Positions 1 to 9,135 are shown, counted from the first letter of the stretch. The stretch: DNA of 64,000 nt from Neorhizobium alkalisoli (GCF_007829835.1 NZ_VIWP01000001.1:62001-126000), one strand, 5' to 3'. Made by a program: numbers and translations. The notes: generated by a model from the letters alone, not told the origin.

Positions 1-1782
1 TTTTCCGGCAGTCGGAATTGTGATGGGCTGACGTCGGACGATCCGCAGCTGATCGATCGCGTCGGCGGCCTGTATTCGATCGGAACAGCTGGCCGCTCCC
101 GCGTCATCAACATCGCCTACCAGTCCAATCTGCCCGATGTCGCCCAGTCGCTTGCCAATGCGCTGATCGCCGCCTTCCTTGCCGACCAACGTGACGGCAT
201 GTCGAGCGGTCGCGAGGAAGCGGCCAAATGGATGTGGCAGGAACTGGCAAGGCTCGACAGCGACATCCGCGCTCAGGATACGCAGATCGAGGATTACCGC
301 CGCCAGAAGGGTTTGATGCGTGGCGCAACGGCGCCCATCGCCTCCGAGCAGCTGACAAGTATCGGCCAGCAGCTTGCCGCTGCGCAGCAAAACAAGGCAC
401 AGGCGGCTGCACGCCTCAAGGAAATCCGGGAAGGCCAGTCGGGTGGGGCATCCAGTGCCACCAGCGTTCTCGACAATCGCTCCATCGCCGACCTCAAACA
501 ACAGATCGCAGCAGCAAGACGCCAGCTGGCCGCGACGACCACGATTTTCGGACCGCGGCATCCGCAGCTCAGGGTCCAGCAGGACGCGCTAGACGCTCTG
601 CAGCAGCAGCTTTCCGTTGAGACCCGCAAGGTCAGTGAAAGCGCCCAGAAGGATTTTGACGCGGCTTCCAGCCTGGTGAATTCCCTGCAGTCGCAGATGA
701 AGACTGCGACAGACGAGGCCGGGAAGGCCGCCTCCAATGAAGCCTCTATCGAAGGCATGGTGCGCGGCGTGGCGATCAAGCGCCAGCAATATGCCGAACT
801 CTACCAGCGCGCCAGCGCGCTCGAAACCGAGCGCCGCTCGCTGATCGGCAGCACGCGTCTGATCAGCCTTGCCGAACTGCCTTTGAAGCCGGTCTTCCCG
901 AAGAAGGTACCATTCCTCGCCATCGGCCTCGTCCTTGGCCTGATCCTTGGAGCAGTCGCAGCCTTGCTGCGTGACAAGTTTGCCGGCGGACCTTCGTCTG
1001 TGCCCCTCGCTCCGCAGGAGCCGGAGACGCTTGTCGCGTCCAACGCTCCGACTGCGCCGCGCCGGCCGCCGGCCATCATCGAACTGCCCGCCCTCAAGCC
1101 CGGTAGTCTGCTCGACAGCGCGACAATGTCTCTGCCCTCGGCACTCTGGAAGGCTTCGGCGGCACGCGACATGCAGCTGGCGCTGGACGACCTTCTGTCC
1201 GGGCTGCAGGAGCATGGTCTCGGAGACAATGTGAAACGCATCCTCGTCACCTCGGCAAGGGTTGGCCAAGGCAAGACCTTCACCACGATCGCGCTTGCGC
1301 GCGCCGCCGCCCGGGCCGGCATGAAGGTGCTTGCAATCGAATGCGCGTCCGCGCGCGGCGATTTCGAAGAGGCCTTTGTTTTCGACAGCGAAGGCGGGCT
1401 TTCCGATATTCTGAACGACCGTGTCGATCCGGCTTCGATCGTCCAGAGCGGTACGATCGAAGGTTTCCACCTTCTTCCTTCCGGCCACCAGCCGATGTCT
1501 TTCGTTGGCACGGCGAGCCGGCGCAAGATGTCGGCTCTTCTCGAATGGGCGCGCGGTTACGATCTGATTCTGCTCGACGGTCCCTGCCTCGGCGACGAGG
1601 CGACGGCGCTGGCTGCTCTCGTCGATGGCCTGCTGATCTGCACCAATGGCGACGAGCCGTTCCGCGAAGACGGGTTTGCCGGCGGATTGCTCGGGCATCC
1701 GCTCGCCATCGTCGTCACCGCGGCGCGTCCTGCCGAGGTGCAGCGTCCGACTGTTTCCCTCAGCCGAAGCAGGATCGCGTAA
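1..1782 (+). CDS. Polysaccharide chain-length determinant / tyrosine-autokinase-like protein (5' truncated by window)
   Basis: The frame is open from base 1, so the N-terminus lies outside the window; 593 residues are visible. The first half is a long Gln/Ala-rich coiled coil of the Wzz/GumC periplasmic type, followed by a membrane segment around nt 905-975 (PFLAIGLVLGLILGAVAALL). After a Pro-rich linker comes a cytoplasmic P-loop domain with Walker A (ARVGQGKT) and Walker B (YDLILLDGP). This is the ExoP/BY-kinase architecture that controls polymer length and export of surface polysaccharide. Two features are atypical. The Walker A' segment, normally LxxDxDxR, reads VLAIECASARG. The C-terminus (VSLSRSRIA) has no tyrosine cluster. 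Kinase activity is therefore doubtful, while the scaffold role is likely. The next gene starts 1 nt after the stop, so this belongs to the polysaccharide operon. Confidence 0.85.
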   Translation, partial: FSGSRNCDGLTSDDPQLIDRVGGLYSIGTAGRSRVINIAYQSNLPDVAQSLANALIAAFLADQRDGMSSGREEAAKWMWQELARLDSDIRAQDTQIEDYRRQKGLMRGATAPIASEQLTSIGQQLAAAQQNKAQAAARLKEIREGQSGGASSATSVLDNRSIADLKQQIAAARRQLAATTTIFGPRHPQLRVQQDALDALQQQLSVETRKVSESAQKDFDAASSLVNSLQSQMKTATDEAGKAASNEASIEGMVRGVAIKRQQYAELYQRASALETERRSLIGSTRLISLAELPLKPVFPKKVPFLAIGLVLGLILGAVAALLRDKFAGGPSSVPLAPQEPETLVASNAPTAPRRPPAIIELPALKPGSLLDSATMSLPSALWKASAARDMQLALDDLLSGLQEHGLGDNVKRILVTSARVGQGKTFTTIALARAAARAGMKVLAIECASARGDFEEAFVFDSEGGLSDILNDRVDPASIVQSGTIEGFHLLPSGHQPMSFVGTASRRKMSALLEWARGYDLILLDGPCLGDEATALAALVDGLLICTNGDEPFREDGFAGGLLGHPLAIVVTAARPAEVQRPTVSLSRSRIA

Positions 1783-1783
1783 A

Positions 1784-2944
1784 ATGAATGCGCGAGTACT
1801 TTTCGTCAGCCATACGGGCAGCATGTCCGGTGCCGAATATGTTCTCGCCAATCTCACCCGTGGCTGGAAGAACGGGGCAGCCCTGATCTTTGAACAGGGG
1901 CCACTGGCAGAAGCCCTGAAAACCAACGGGCTCGATGTCGAGACCGTGCAGACAGGCGAATCTCTTCGGACGATCCGTCGCGGCGGGTCGCTGCTTGGGG
2001 TGTTCTCGCTCATCGGCCCGCTCTTGAGCCTGATTGGGCAGATTGTGAAGCGGTCGAAACGTTGCGACGTGATTTACGCGAATTCCCAAAAGGCCTTTCT
2101 TCTGTCTGCGCTGGCAAGCTTTGTCACGCGAAAGCCGCTGATCTGGCATCTTCACGACATTCTTGATGGGCAGCATTTTGGTGCAAACCAGCGCCGGCTT
2201 CAGGTGTTTCTCGCCAATCGCCGCGCCAGCCTCGTTCTGGTGCCGTCGAAAGCCGCTGCCGATGCCTTCGTGGCCAGTGGCGGCAAAGCCGATCTGGTGA
2301 AGGTCGTCCCGAACGGCGTGCCTTCGCCGACTGCGTCCGTTGATGGCGTCGTCTACAGAGCAGAACAGAGTCTCCCATCCGGCCAATTGATTGGCGTCTT
2401 CAGCCGTCTGGCCGCCTGGAAGGGGCAGCATGTCGTGCTGGAAGCGCTTGCGGAACTGCCGCAAGTCTCATGCATCATCGTCGGCAGCGCCCTTTTTGAC
2501 GAGCAGGATTATGAGCGCCGTCTTCACCGGATCGTGGAGGATCTCGATCTTGGCAAGCGTGTGCGGTTTCTCGGCCAGAGAAGCGACGTCGCGAACCTGA
2601 TGCGGGCCGTCGATATCGTCGTTCACCCTTCCGTCGATCCGGAGCCCTTCGGCCTCACCGTGGTCGAAGCGATGCTTGCCGGAACGCCGGTGATCGCGAC
2701 GGATGCCGGCGCCTGTGCCGAGATCCTCGAAAACGGCAATGCCGGCCGGCTTGTTCGGCCGGGATCGGTGGACGATATGGCAAGAGCGATCCGCGAGGTT
2801 TTCGCGGCTGACGGTGCCAGCACGCAATCCACCGACTATGCAAGACAACGTGCCGAACGGCTCTACGGCCTTGAAGAGATGCGAAGCAGGGTGCTGGCTC
2901 TGGTTGGCGAACTCGTGATGAAAAGAGGAGTGGCGCCATCATGA
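1784..2944 (+). CDS. Glycosyltransferase family 4 (GT-B fold)
   Basis: A 386-aa GT-B enzyme that probably adds a sugar to the lipid-linked repeat unit of a surface polysaccharide at the cytoplasmic membrane face. The N-terminal half opens with VLFVSHTGSMSGAEYVL. The C-terminal half carries the GT4 donor-binding features GVFSRLAAWKGQ (G-x-x-S-R-L-x-x-x-K-G) and the E-x7-E motif in PEPFGLTVVEAM. The frame is open further upstream, but the ATG at 1784 follows the previous stop directly and gives the canonical family N-terminus, so I chose it. The end overlaps the next gene by 4 nt (ATGA), indicating translational coupling. Donor and acceptor cannot be read from sequence. Confidence 0.9.
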   Translation: MNARVLFVSHTGSMSGAEYVLANLTRGWKNGAALIFEQGPLAEALKTNGLDVETVQTGESLRTIRRGGSLLGVFSLIGPLLSLIGQIVKRSKRCDVIYANSQKAFLLSALASFVTRKPLIWHLHDILDGQHFGANQRRLQVFLANRRASLVLVPSKAAADAFVASGGKADLVKVVPNGVPSPTASVDGVVYRAEQSLPSGQLIGVFSRLAAWKGQHVVLEALAELPQVSCIIVGSALFDEQDYERRLHRIVEDLDLGKRVRFLGQRSDVANLMRAVDIVVHPSVDPEPFGLTVVEAMLAGTPVIATDAGACAEILENGNAGRLVRPGSVDDMARAIREVFAADGASTQSTDYARQRAERLYGLEEMRSRVLALVGELVMKRGVAPS

Positions 2945-4512
2945 CGGGGCAGTCACCACCCGAAACGCCGGGCGATCAGGCGGAGCTCGATCGGACCAAG
3001 GAACGCCCTTCCGTTCAGAAGATCGCCGCCTTCCTGATGAGCGGCGCGCTCCTGAGCAAGGGCCTTGGTTTCGTGCGCGAAATCATCATGGCGCAGATCA
3101 TCGGTATCGCGGCCGTTGCCGACGGTTTCCGAACCTCGATCACGCTGGTGCTGTTGCCGCTCGCCTTCTTGCAGAACGAAAGCGTTCCGGCGATCCTGAT
3201 CCCGATGATGCAGGAAGCCCAGAGGCGCGGGGATGGACCGCGCCGACTTGCGACGATCACCGCAGCGCTGACGCTGATCGGTTTCGTGCTGATGCTGCTG
3301 ACCATGATTTTTGGTCATTTCCTCGTCTCCACCATGGTCGGCGGCCTCGCACCGGACGCACAGGATGTGACGCTTCACTTCCTGATCATCATGGCGCTCA
3401 GCATGCCGGCCTCCGTCGCCATCAACTGCTACGCTGCCGGCGAGATCGTTCTCGGCAAGACACGAATTACCAATCTGCGTGCCTCCATCCTGAATATCGG
3501 CGTCATTGCCGGTCTCGGAATGCTGGTGCTGACTCAGTATGTGATGGTTCTCGCCTGGTCATTCACGCTCGCCTTCAACGCGCTGGCCCTCTGGGGCACG
3601 ATGGTTCTGTGGCGAGAAGGCAATCTGTCTGTGACTGGCTTGCGCATGCGCTGGATCGTCTCGGAAGGTATCGAGTTCGTTCGCCGGCTTCGTCCATTCC
3701 TGCCACTGCCGGCCGCCGAGCAGGGCAATATCTGGCTTGAGCGCCTGCTTGCCTCGCGGTTGACGACCGGCGCGATTGCATCTCTGGATTATGCCCGTAC
3801 GCTGACTGATAGCGCGCTGCTGCTGATCAGCCAGCCGATCGGCCTTGCGGTGCTTTCCGGCAGTTCGCAAAAGACGATCGACGAGCAGGCGGAAATCATC
3901 GCCCGCTACGTGCTGGCCGTCGCATTGCCGATGTCCGCCTTTGTGTTCGTCTTCGCTGAGGATATCGTCCGGATCGTTTTCCACCGCGGTGCCTTCGGCG
4001 AGGGCGGCGTATTTCTCACCAGCCAGGCGCTGCGTGGTATCTCGATCGGTCTCTGGGCTTCGACACTCGGCTGGATCCTGCTGCGGCTCCTCAACAGTTC
4101 GCAGCGCAATGTCCGCGCCGCCGTCATCCTCGTTCTGGCCTATGCGGTGAATTTCAGCCTCAACTATGCGACTTCCGGACTGCAGCAGAGCAGCGGTTTC
4201 GGCGTGCTGATCCTCGGCCTTGGCGAAACCTGCCGCAGTCTCGTTCTGCTCGGCGGCGTCATGCTGGCCCTTCAATGCCGCGGTCGGCTGCTTGGCCTGA
4301 TCGCTATCGCCTGTGTTCCTGCAGCTGTCATGCTGGGCATCGGGGCAGGTGTGCTGGAAGTTCTGCAGGGTAGTTTTGTGCGTCTGCTGCTTGGTGGCAT
4401 CGGCCTGCTGTTCGTGCTGCTGATGTCGTTCTGGATGCTGACGCCGTGGGTTGTCGGCCGGATTGTGGCGCGCCTGCTGCGATCGAAGAGGGGAAAAGAA
4501 CATGATGCTTGA
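2941..4512 (+). CDS. MurJ/MviN-like lipid flippase (polysaccharide repeat-unit exporter)
   Basis: A 523-aa polytopic membrane protein of the MOP superfamily with about 13-14 hydrophobic helices. The start SGALLSKGLGFVREIIMAQIIG matches the family opening helix, and the central FHRGAFGEGG resembles the RGxF segment of MurJ. Essential peptidoglycan MurJ genes are normally not inside sugar clusters. Here the gene sits between a GT4 gene and a polysaccharide deacetylase with 4-11 nt overlaps, so a Wzx-like role, flipping an undecaprenyl-linked EPS or capsule unit, is more likely. An alternative is a redundant lipid II flippase. Confidence 0.82.
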   Translation: MTGQSPPETPGDQAELDRTKERPSVQKIAAFLMSGALLSKGLGFVREIIMAQIIGIAAVADGFRTSITLVLLPLAFLQNESVPAILIPMMQEAQRRGDGPRRLATITAALTLIGFVLMLLTMIFGHFLVSTMVGGLAPDAQDVTLHFLIIMALSMPASVAINCYAAGEIVLGKTRITNLRASILNIGVIAGLGMLVLTQYVMVLAWSFTLAFNALALWGTMVLWREGNLSVTGLRMRWIVSEGIEFVRRLRPFLPLPAAEQGNIWLERLLASRLTTGAIASLDYARTLTDSALLLISQPIGLAVLSGSSQKTIDEQAEIIARYVLAVALPMSAFVFVFAEDIVRIVFHRGAFGEGGVFLTSQALRGISIGLWASTLGWILLRLLNSSQRNVRAAVILVLAYAVNFSLNYATSGLQQSSGFGVLILGLGETCRSLVLLGGVMLALQCRGRLLGLIAIACVPAAVMLGIGAGVLEVLQGSFVRLLLGGIGLLFVLLMSFWMLTPWVVGRIVARLLRSKRGKEHDA

Positions 4513-5515
4513 GAGGGATTTCATGAAATCCGCTGCTGCCCTTGCGGTCAGGAGCGTCGGGCAGGCCGTCGATCTGGTTTCCGGCGGCCGTAGCTGCTTT
4601 TTCACCTTCCACCGCGTGGCCTCGACCGAACGCTGGGAAGCGCTGCCGAACCGCAACTTTTATCTCGACCTGACCTTTCTGGATCAGCTGCTCGCCTATC
4701 TGAAGGAGAGCGGATGGGATGTCGTCACGATTGCGCAGGCCATGGCACTTGAAAACGATGCAGCGCGGGGGCGCCGCTTCGTGAACTTCTCGATCGATGA
4801 CTGCTACCGCGATACCTATGAAGAGGTCGTGCCCCTGTTTCGCAAGCACGGCGTGCCGGTAACGCTGTTCGTCAGCACCGGTATTCCGGATGGCACGATG
4901 CCGCTCTGGGGCGCAGGTCTGGAAGACTATATTCTCAATCACGGCTCGATCACCATCGACGGCCGCAGGTTCGAGACCGATACGCCGGAAAAGAAGCGTT
5001 CCGCCTATCTGGAAATCGAAGCACTCTGGGACGGACCGAAGGCCGGCGAGCATTATCATCGGTTCTGCATAGAAAACGGCATAGATGACGCGGCAATGCA
5101 CGAAAAGCATGCCATCAGCTGGGCGATGCTGGAAGAGCTTGCAGCCGATCCTCTGGTCGAGATCGGCTCGCACACCGTCAACCATCCACGCATTTCCAGC
5201 CTGACCGTCGATGACGCCTTTTTCGAACTTAACCAGAGCAAGCTGCGGCTTGAGGAGAGATTGAAGATCGACGCCCGATACTTCGCCTTTCCTTATGGCC
5301 GGGCCGCCGATTGCTCGATCCGCGATTTCGATATCGCCCGTCGCGCCGGTTATGCCGGTGTCGCGACGACCCGCAAGGGCCTCGTCGGCAAAGGGCAGCG
5401 CCCTTATAATTTCCCCCGCAACACGCTGAACGGATCGCATCGAAGCGTTCTCCACGCCGAGCTGCATCTCAGTGGCATGACGGGGCTGGCGGCGAGGTTG
5501 ATCGGTCGTGTCTGA
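4502..5515 (+). CDS. Polysaccharide deacetylase (NodB homology domain, CE4-like)
   Basis: A 337-aa protein with the NodB fold. The metal-site Asp pair lies in FSIDDCYRDTY, followed by GVPVTLFVSTGI, and the H-x3-H metal ligands are in GSHTVNHPRI. Such enzymes remove N- or O-acetyl groups from glycans. No clear signal peptide is seen, so it may act on the cytoplasmic lipid-linked intermediate. The ATG at 4502, behind an AAGAGGGG ribosome site, is preferred to an upstream in-frame start. It overlaps the flippase end by 11 nt, and its own end overlaps the following GT gene by 8 nt, so it is a mid-operon gene of the polysaccharide locus. Confidence 0.85.
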   Translation: MMLERDFMKSAAALAVRSVGQAVDLVSGGRSCFFTFHRVASTERWEALPNRNFYLDLTFLDQLLAYLKESGWDVVTIAQAMALENDAARGRRFVNFSIDDCYRDTYEEVVPLFRKHGVPVTLFVSTGIPDGTMPLWGAGLEDYILNHGSITIDGRRFETDTPEKKRSAYLEIEALWDGPKAGEHYHRFCIENGIDDAAMHEKHAISWAMLEELAADPLVEIGSHTVNHPRISSLTVDDAFFELNQSKLRLEERLKIDARYFAFPYGRAADCSIRDFDIARRAGYAGVATTRKGLVGKGQRPYNFPRNTLNGSHRSVLHAELHLSGMTGLAARLIGRV

Positions 5516-6665
5516 ACGCAAACTGCGTGTCTTGTCGATCGCGCATACTGCCGTATCGCGCTCGGCGGGCCGCCTTCGTTATCATCCTTTCAAATCCTAT
5601 GCGGATCTCGATGTACATCTCGTCGTGCCGCAGCGGTTCCGTCAGTTCGGCCGGACGCTGGAGGCGGATCCGGGCGATGATGAGGGCATTACCGTTCATG
5701 TCCTGCCGATCATTCTCGACAGCGCCGGGCCGATGACCTGGTATCTGCATATCTATCCCGGTCTCTCGAAGCTGATCTCGGCTCTGAAACCGGATGTGAT
5801 CCATCTCTGGGAAGAACCCTGGAGCGCGGTTGCCTCCCAGGCATGCCTGTTGAAGAAGCATGCGGCACTGGTTCTGGAAGTCGATCAGAACATCCTGAAG
5901 CGATTGCCGCCGCCATTTGAATTCATGCGCCGCAAGGTGCTGCAACACTGCGATCATATCCTGTCTCGCAGCAGCGATGCCACGGCAGTAATCCGCGCCA
6001 ATGGCTATACCGGTCCGGTAAGCCCGATCGGTTATGGCGTCGATCAGGAGACATTCCATCCGGTTGAGGCATCCGAACCGAGGATAGTGGGTGCGCCGCT
6101 TGCCTTGGGTTATGTCGGACGGCTGGTCGAGGAAAAGGGTATTCAGGACGCGCTTGATGCCATGGTCCGGATGGGCCATCCCGCGATGCTGCACATCATC
6201 GGTGAAGGGCCCTACGAGCCGGCGATCCGAAGCCAGATTGATCGCCTCGGTCTTGGGGAACGTGTTTCCATTCGTGGATGGGACAAGCCGGCTGCCGTTG
6301 CCGATTTCATGCGTGGCCTCGATGCTCTCTTGCTGCTGACGCATACGACACCGGCGGTGAAAGAACAGTTCGGCCGTGTGATCATTGAGGCCCAGAACTG
6401 CGGCACGCCCGTCATCGGTGCGGATTCCGGCGCAATCCCGGATGTCGTCGGCGAGGGGGGATGGATCATTCCCCAGCATGATCCCGCAGCCCTTGCCGAA
6501 CTCGTCGACAGACTGGCCGAGGATCGGGCGGAAATCGACACGAAGCGAAAACTGGCGATGGAGAATGTGCAGGCGCGTTTCACCTATGGTGCGATCGCCG
6601 AGCAACTGGCGACTGCCTGGAAAGCGGCTTACATCGCAAGGGACATTAAGCGCGGGGCTATCTGA
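5508..6665 (+). CDS. Glycosyltransferase family 4
   Basis: A 385-aa GT-B glycosyltransferase. Visible motifs are GYVGRLVEEKGIQ (donor-site loop) and EQFGRVIIEAQNCGTPVIG, which contains the E-x7-E signature. Translation starts at a GTG inside the previous gene (5508), with the preceding TGA at 5513, so the two are translationally coupled. It is the last plus-strand gene of the polysaccharide operon and ends convergently, overlapping the glycoside hydrolase by 8 nt. Together with the GT4 at 1784 it suggests that at least two residues of the repeat unit are added by locally encoded enzymes. Specificity is unknown. Confidence 0.88.
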   Translation: MSERKLRVLSIAHTAVSRSAGRLRYHPFKSYADLDVHLVVPQRFRQFGRTLEADPGDDEGITVHVLPIILDSAGPMTWYLHIYPGLSKLISALKPDVIHLWEEPWSAVASQACLLKKHAALVLEVDQNILKRLPPPFEFMRRKVLQHCDHILSRSSDATAVIRANGYTGPVSPIGYGVDQETFHPVEASEPRIVGAPLALGYVGRLVEEKGIQDALDAMVRMGHPAMLHIIGEGPYEPAIRSQIDRLGLGERVSIRGWDKPAAVADFMRGLDALLLLTHTTPAVKEQFGRVIIEAQNCGTPVIGADSGAIPDVVGEGGWIIPQHDPAALAELVDRLAEDRAEIDTKRKLAMENVQARFTYGAIAEQLATAWKAAYIARDIKRGAI

Positions 6666-8028
6666 CCCGAACCATATAGGTCTCGCCGATCGTCAGCTCC
6701 CTGACGGTCAGGGCCTGCCCGCCCTTGACCTCGAATGTGCGGCGCAGGCCGTCCCAGCCCCAGAGTTCCGCCGTCTTCGCCCAATCCGGCATCTTGATCG
6801 TCCAGTTCGGTCCCGGGCGATCCGTCCAGTCGCTGCGGTTCTGCCAGACGAACAGCGCCGACTGGTCTCCGACAAGCTCGAATACGCCCTGATGGAGCGG
6901 ATCGAGCTTCGTGAACTTCATGTCGCCTGCGAGCGAAAGCACCATCTGCATCACCTTCGATCTGCCGTCCGGTGCCCAGGGATTTTCGTGGGTTGCCATC
7001 GCATAGGCCGGGCCTTCGATACGGCCTGTATCGGCAAAATTCCAGGGGAAGGCAAGCACGGTCGCGGGCCGGCCCTGGCTGCCGACAACGCCGAGATGAT
7101 CCCAGATGGCCGTCAGGAAAAGGCTCGCGATCAGATCGGGCGCCGTCCAGTCGCCATCCCTGGCGATGTTGAATTCGGTGGCGTAGAAATTGATGTCGCG
7201 GGTTATGCCGAGCGCCTGCTTTACACGGTCGAAACAGCCCTGCGCGGAAAAGAAGCGGCCCTTGGTCAGCGGAAACCAGCGGGCATTGTAATAGGTGTGC
7301 AGATCGATGCCGTCGAGCTGGCCGGATTGCAGCAGATCGGCAATCGCCGTTCCGTAACCGCCAAGCGTCGGATCACCGTTGGAATTGCATGTGGCGAAGC
7401 CGCCGGGCACGACTTTCAACATGGAATTGACGCTATGGACGCCATCGGCAAAGCCGGCCAGCGCGTCGTGGTAGTCCTTTTTCGGAATGCTAGCCTGTAC
7501 GTCCGGTTCGTTGATCGCGGTAAAAATGCTGGCCCCGAAGCCTGAAATGCCGTGTTCGCGCGCCCATTCACCACCCGGCTGAAAGCGGCGTGCATAGGTG
7601 GCGCCCATGATGAACCATTCGTCATAACTCCCGATCAGCTGCGGTGGATTGAGTTCTTGATAACTTCCCTCGTATTCGAGGAGAATGATCGGCGTGATGC
7701 CCTTGCGGTAGGCTTCCATCATCGCCGCATCGAAGTCATGAGGTGTCGGCTTGTGCTTGTCGTCCCGCCAGCCATAGGAATCCATCCGCCCCAGCTTGGC
7801 GCCGACCGTGCGCAGGGCGGTGTAGAGATTTGCGGTCGGGGCGCCCGTCAGGTGGGTTACGAGATTGCCACCGCCGACTTTCCAGCGCAGGCTGTCCGGC
7901 TGTTCCTGAGCATGACTGCCGGTCGCGGTCGAGACGATCGCCGCCAGAACGGCTGCGGCAACGCTACCGATGAATGATTTCGACCGGAAAAGCCGTCCTG
8001 GCATGGCGTTGCAAACTTTCTCTGACAT
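6658..8028 (-). CDS. Secreted glycoside hydrolase, clan GH-A type
   Basis: A 456-aa protein with a signal peptide (basic stretch then IGSVAAAVLAAIVSTATGSHAQ). The body looks like a TIM-barrel retaining glycosidase. TAINEPDV holds the Asn-Glu pair typical of the clan GH-A acid/base, and NFYATEFNIA gives a plausible nucleophile Glu. The C-terminal ~80 residues look like a beta-sandwich accessory domain, as in GH39/GH30/GH51 enzymes; the exact family cannot be assigned by eye. Polysaccharide loci often encode a periplasmic glycanase that trims or releases the polymer, which fits the position here. The start at 8028 is chosen because the long upstream extension overlaps the SGNH gene; 8004 is an alternative. 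Confidence 0.72.
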   Translation of the reverse strand: MSEKVCNAMPGRLFRSKSFIGSVAAAVLAAIVSTATGSHAQEQPDSLRWKVGGGNLVTHLTGAPTANLYTALRTVGAKLGRMDSYGWRDDKHKPTPHDFDAAMMEAYRKGITPIILLEYEGSYQELNPPQLIGSYDEWFIMGATYARRFQPGGEWAREHGISGFGASIFTAINEPDVQASIPKKDYHDALAGFADGVHSVNSMLKVVPGGFATCNSNGDPTLGGYGTAIADLLQSGQLDGIDLHTYYNARWFPLTKGRFFSAQGCFDRVKQALGITRDINFYATEFNIARDGDWTAPDLIASLFLTAIWDHLGVVGSQGRPATVLAFPWNFADTGRIEGPAYAMATHENPWAPDGRSKVMQMVLSLAGDMKFTKLDPLHQGVFELVGDQSALFVWQNRSDWTDRPGPNWTIKMPDWAKTAELWGWDGLRRTFEVKGGQALTVRELTIGETYMVRVR

Positions 8029-8107
8029 GGCGGAACTATGCTTCAATTCCGGACCCATGCGCAATGCGCGGAGCGCTGACATTGCCGGGAGCAGGCGGCA
8101 AACCGCG

Positions 8108-8749
8108 TCATGCGAGGAGGAGCAACTCACGCACGATCGGCGCGAGCCCCCGCCCGATCGCCTTCGTATCCTCCGCGCCGAGATGTACGCCGTCGATCGG
8201 AGACGGGTTTGCAACCGTCGCTGCATCGAAGAAGGCGCAGCCATGGCGTTCGGCAACCGTCCGATAGCAAGACGCCAGCTTTCCGGATTGCTCTATGCTG
8301 CGGCCACGCGAAGGCAGGCCATCTCCCTTGATGGAGGGACCGCAAAGAGGAGGGCTGACCACAAGGATTTTTGGTGGAACGGCCACATCGACGTAGGAAA
8401 AACCGGCGATAATCGTGATCAGCCTCTCGATGCCCGATGCGGCACCTTCCGCGTGGCCGCACAGATCCGGCTTCAGATCGTTCGTGCCAAGCAAAAGGAT
8501 GACGAGATCGAGCCTTTGGCAGGCGCCAAGAATGCTCGGCAGAACCCGAGCACCGTTGCGGTCCGTGCCGTCTTCAGCCCAGTCGTCGAAACAGGTCGTC
8601 CGGCCAGGCAATCCTTCCACGATGACATGCAGGCCGGGGACCATCTCTTCGACCACGCTTGTCCAGCGGTCCTCATAACGATGCTGTCCCTCCCCAGGAT
8701 TGAGCCCCCAGGTCAGGCTATCGCCAAATGCCAGTATTCTGCCTGTCAT
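8108..8749 (-). CDS. SGNH/GDSL-type esterase (arylesterase-like)
   Basis: A 213-aa SGNH hydrolase with all conserved blocks. Block I is FGDSLTWG, the block II region is VEGLPGRTT, block III is GTND, and block V is DGVHL with the catalytic Asp-x-x-His pair. No signal peptide is seen, so it is probably cytoplasmic. It is closest in look to the rhizobial arylesterase/lipolytic group and might remove acyl groups from glycans or small esters. It lies 79 nt upstream of the glycoside hydrolase on the same strand, so a two-gene unit is possible. The substrate is unknown. Confidence 0.85.
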   Translation of the reverse strand: MTGRILAFGDSLTWGLNPGEGQHRYEDRWTSVVEEMVPGLHVIVEGLPGRTTCFDDWAEDGTDRNGARVLPSILGACQRLDLVILLLGTNDLKPDLCGHAEGAASGIERLITIIAGFSYVDVAVPPKILVVSPPLCGPSIKGDGLPSRGRSIEQSGKLASCYRTVAERHGCAFFDAATVANPSPIDGVHLGAEDTKAIGRGLAPIVRELLLLA

Positions 8750-8949
8750 ATCTCTATGCCAATGAGACGCCGTACTGGGCCATGGGCTTGCCGGCGACCT
8801 TCCAAATCAAGCCCCATGTCTAGCCGTTCATCATCCGATTCCAAGGGGTGATGATGAATATCAACGCGACTTCGGTCCGTCGCGTGTAATCAAAAGTTGC
8901 GGAACCTTTCCGCCTCGATCCGTATTGGACCGTATATGGAGGGAATGTT

Positions 8950-9081
8950 ATGGCAGACGCACTCTGGTGTTTGGGAGCTGCGGCTGAGATTGCGATTGTG
9001 GTCTTTGCCGTCATCTATGCGGTAAGCGACCGGCGTCGCGCCGAGAACAAGCGCAACCGTGCGCGCTGGACACGCTGGTAG
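8950..9081 (+). CDS. Small single-pass membrane peptide (43 aa)
   Basis: A short reading frame with a textbook ribosome site: GGAGGG at 8938-8943, six nt before ATG. It encodes one hydrophobic helix (ALWCLGAAAEIAIVVFAVIY) followed by a very basic Arg/Lys/Trp-rich tail (SDRRRAENKRNRARWTRW). By the positive-inside rule the tail should face the cytoplasm. It ends 40 nt before the anaerobox of hemN. I know no function; small cytochrome-oxidase-associated or stress peptides look similar. An imperfect GGAAC element at 8901 has no matching -10. Confidence 0.6.
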   Translation: MADALWCLGAAAEIAIVVFAVIYAVSDRRRAENKRNRARWTRW

Positions 9082-9121
9082 GCGGAGGCTGTCCAGACCG
9101 GATCTCGGAGCCCTTCAAGGA

Positions 9122-9135
9122 TTGATCATCGTCAA
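9122..9135 (+). promoter_or_regulatory. Anaerobox (FixK/FnrN-type site) upstream of hemN
   Basis: The 14-mer TTGATCATCGTCAA fits TTGA-N6-TCAA, the FNR/FixK consensus. Its centre lies about 91 nt before the hemN start, allowing activation from around -41 with a leader of roughly 50 nt. Low-oxygen control of hemN by FnrN/FixK is established in rhizobia; its operation here is inference. Confidence 0.75.

Noticed and set aside
589..2013. A 474-aa antisense frame across the kinase-like and first GT genes
   Set aside because: Arg/Gln/His-rich shadow without domain features; both sense genes are well supported.
8901..8926. GGAAC element upstream of the 43-aa peptide as an EcfG promoter
   Set aside because: At 15-16 nt spacing the -10 would read CGTA or GTAT, not CGTT, so the match is too weak to list.
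8820..9014. A 64-aa minus-strand frame overlapping the 43-aa peptide gene
   Set aside because: No ribosome site or recognisable feature; the plus-strand peptide has a strong one.
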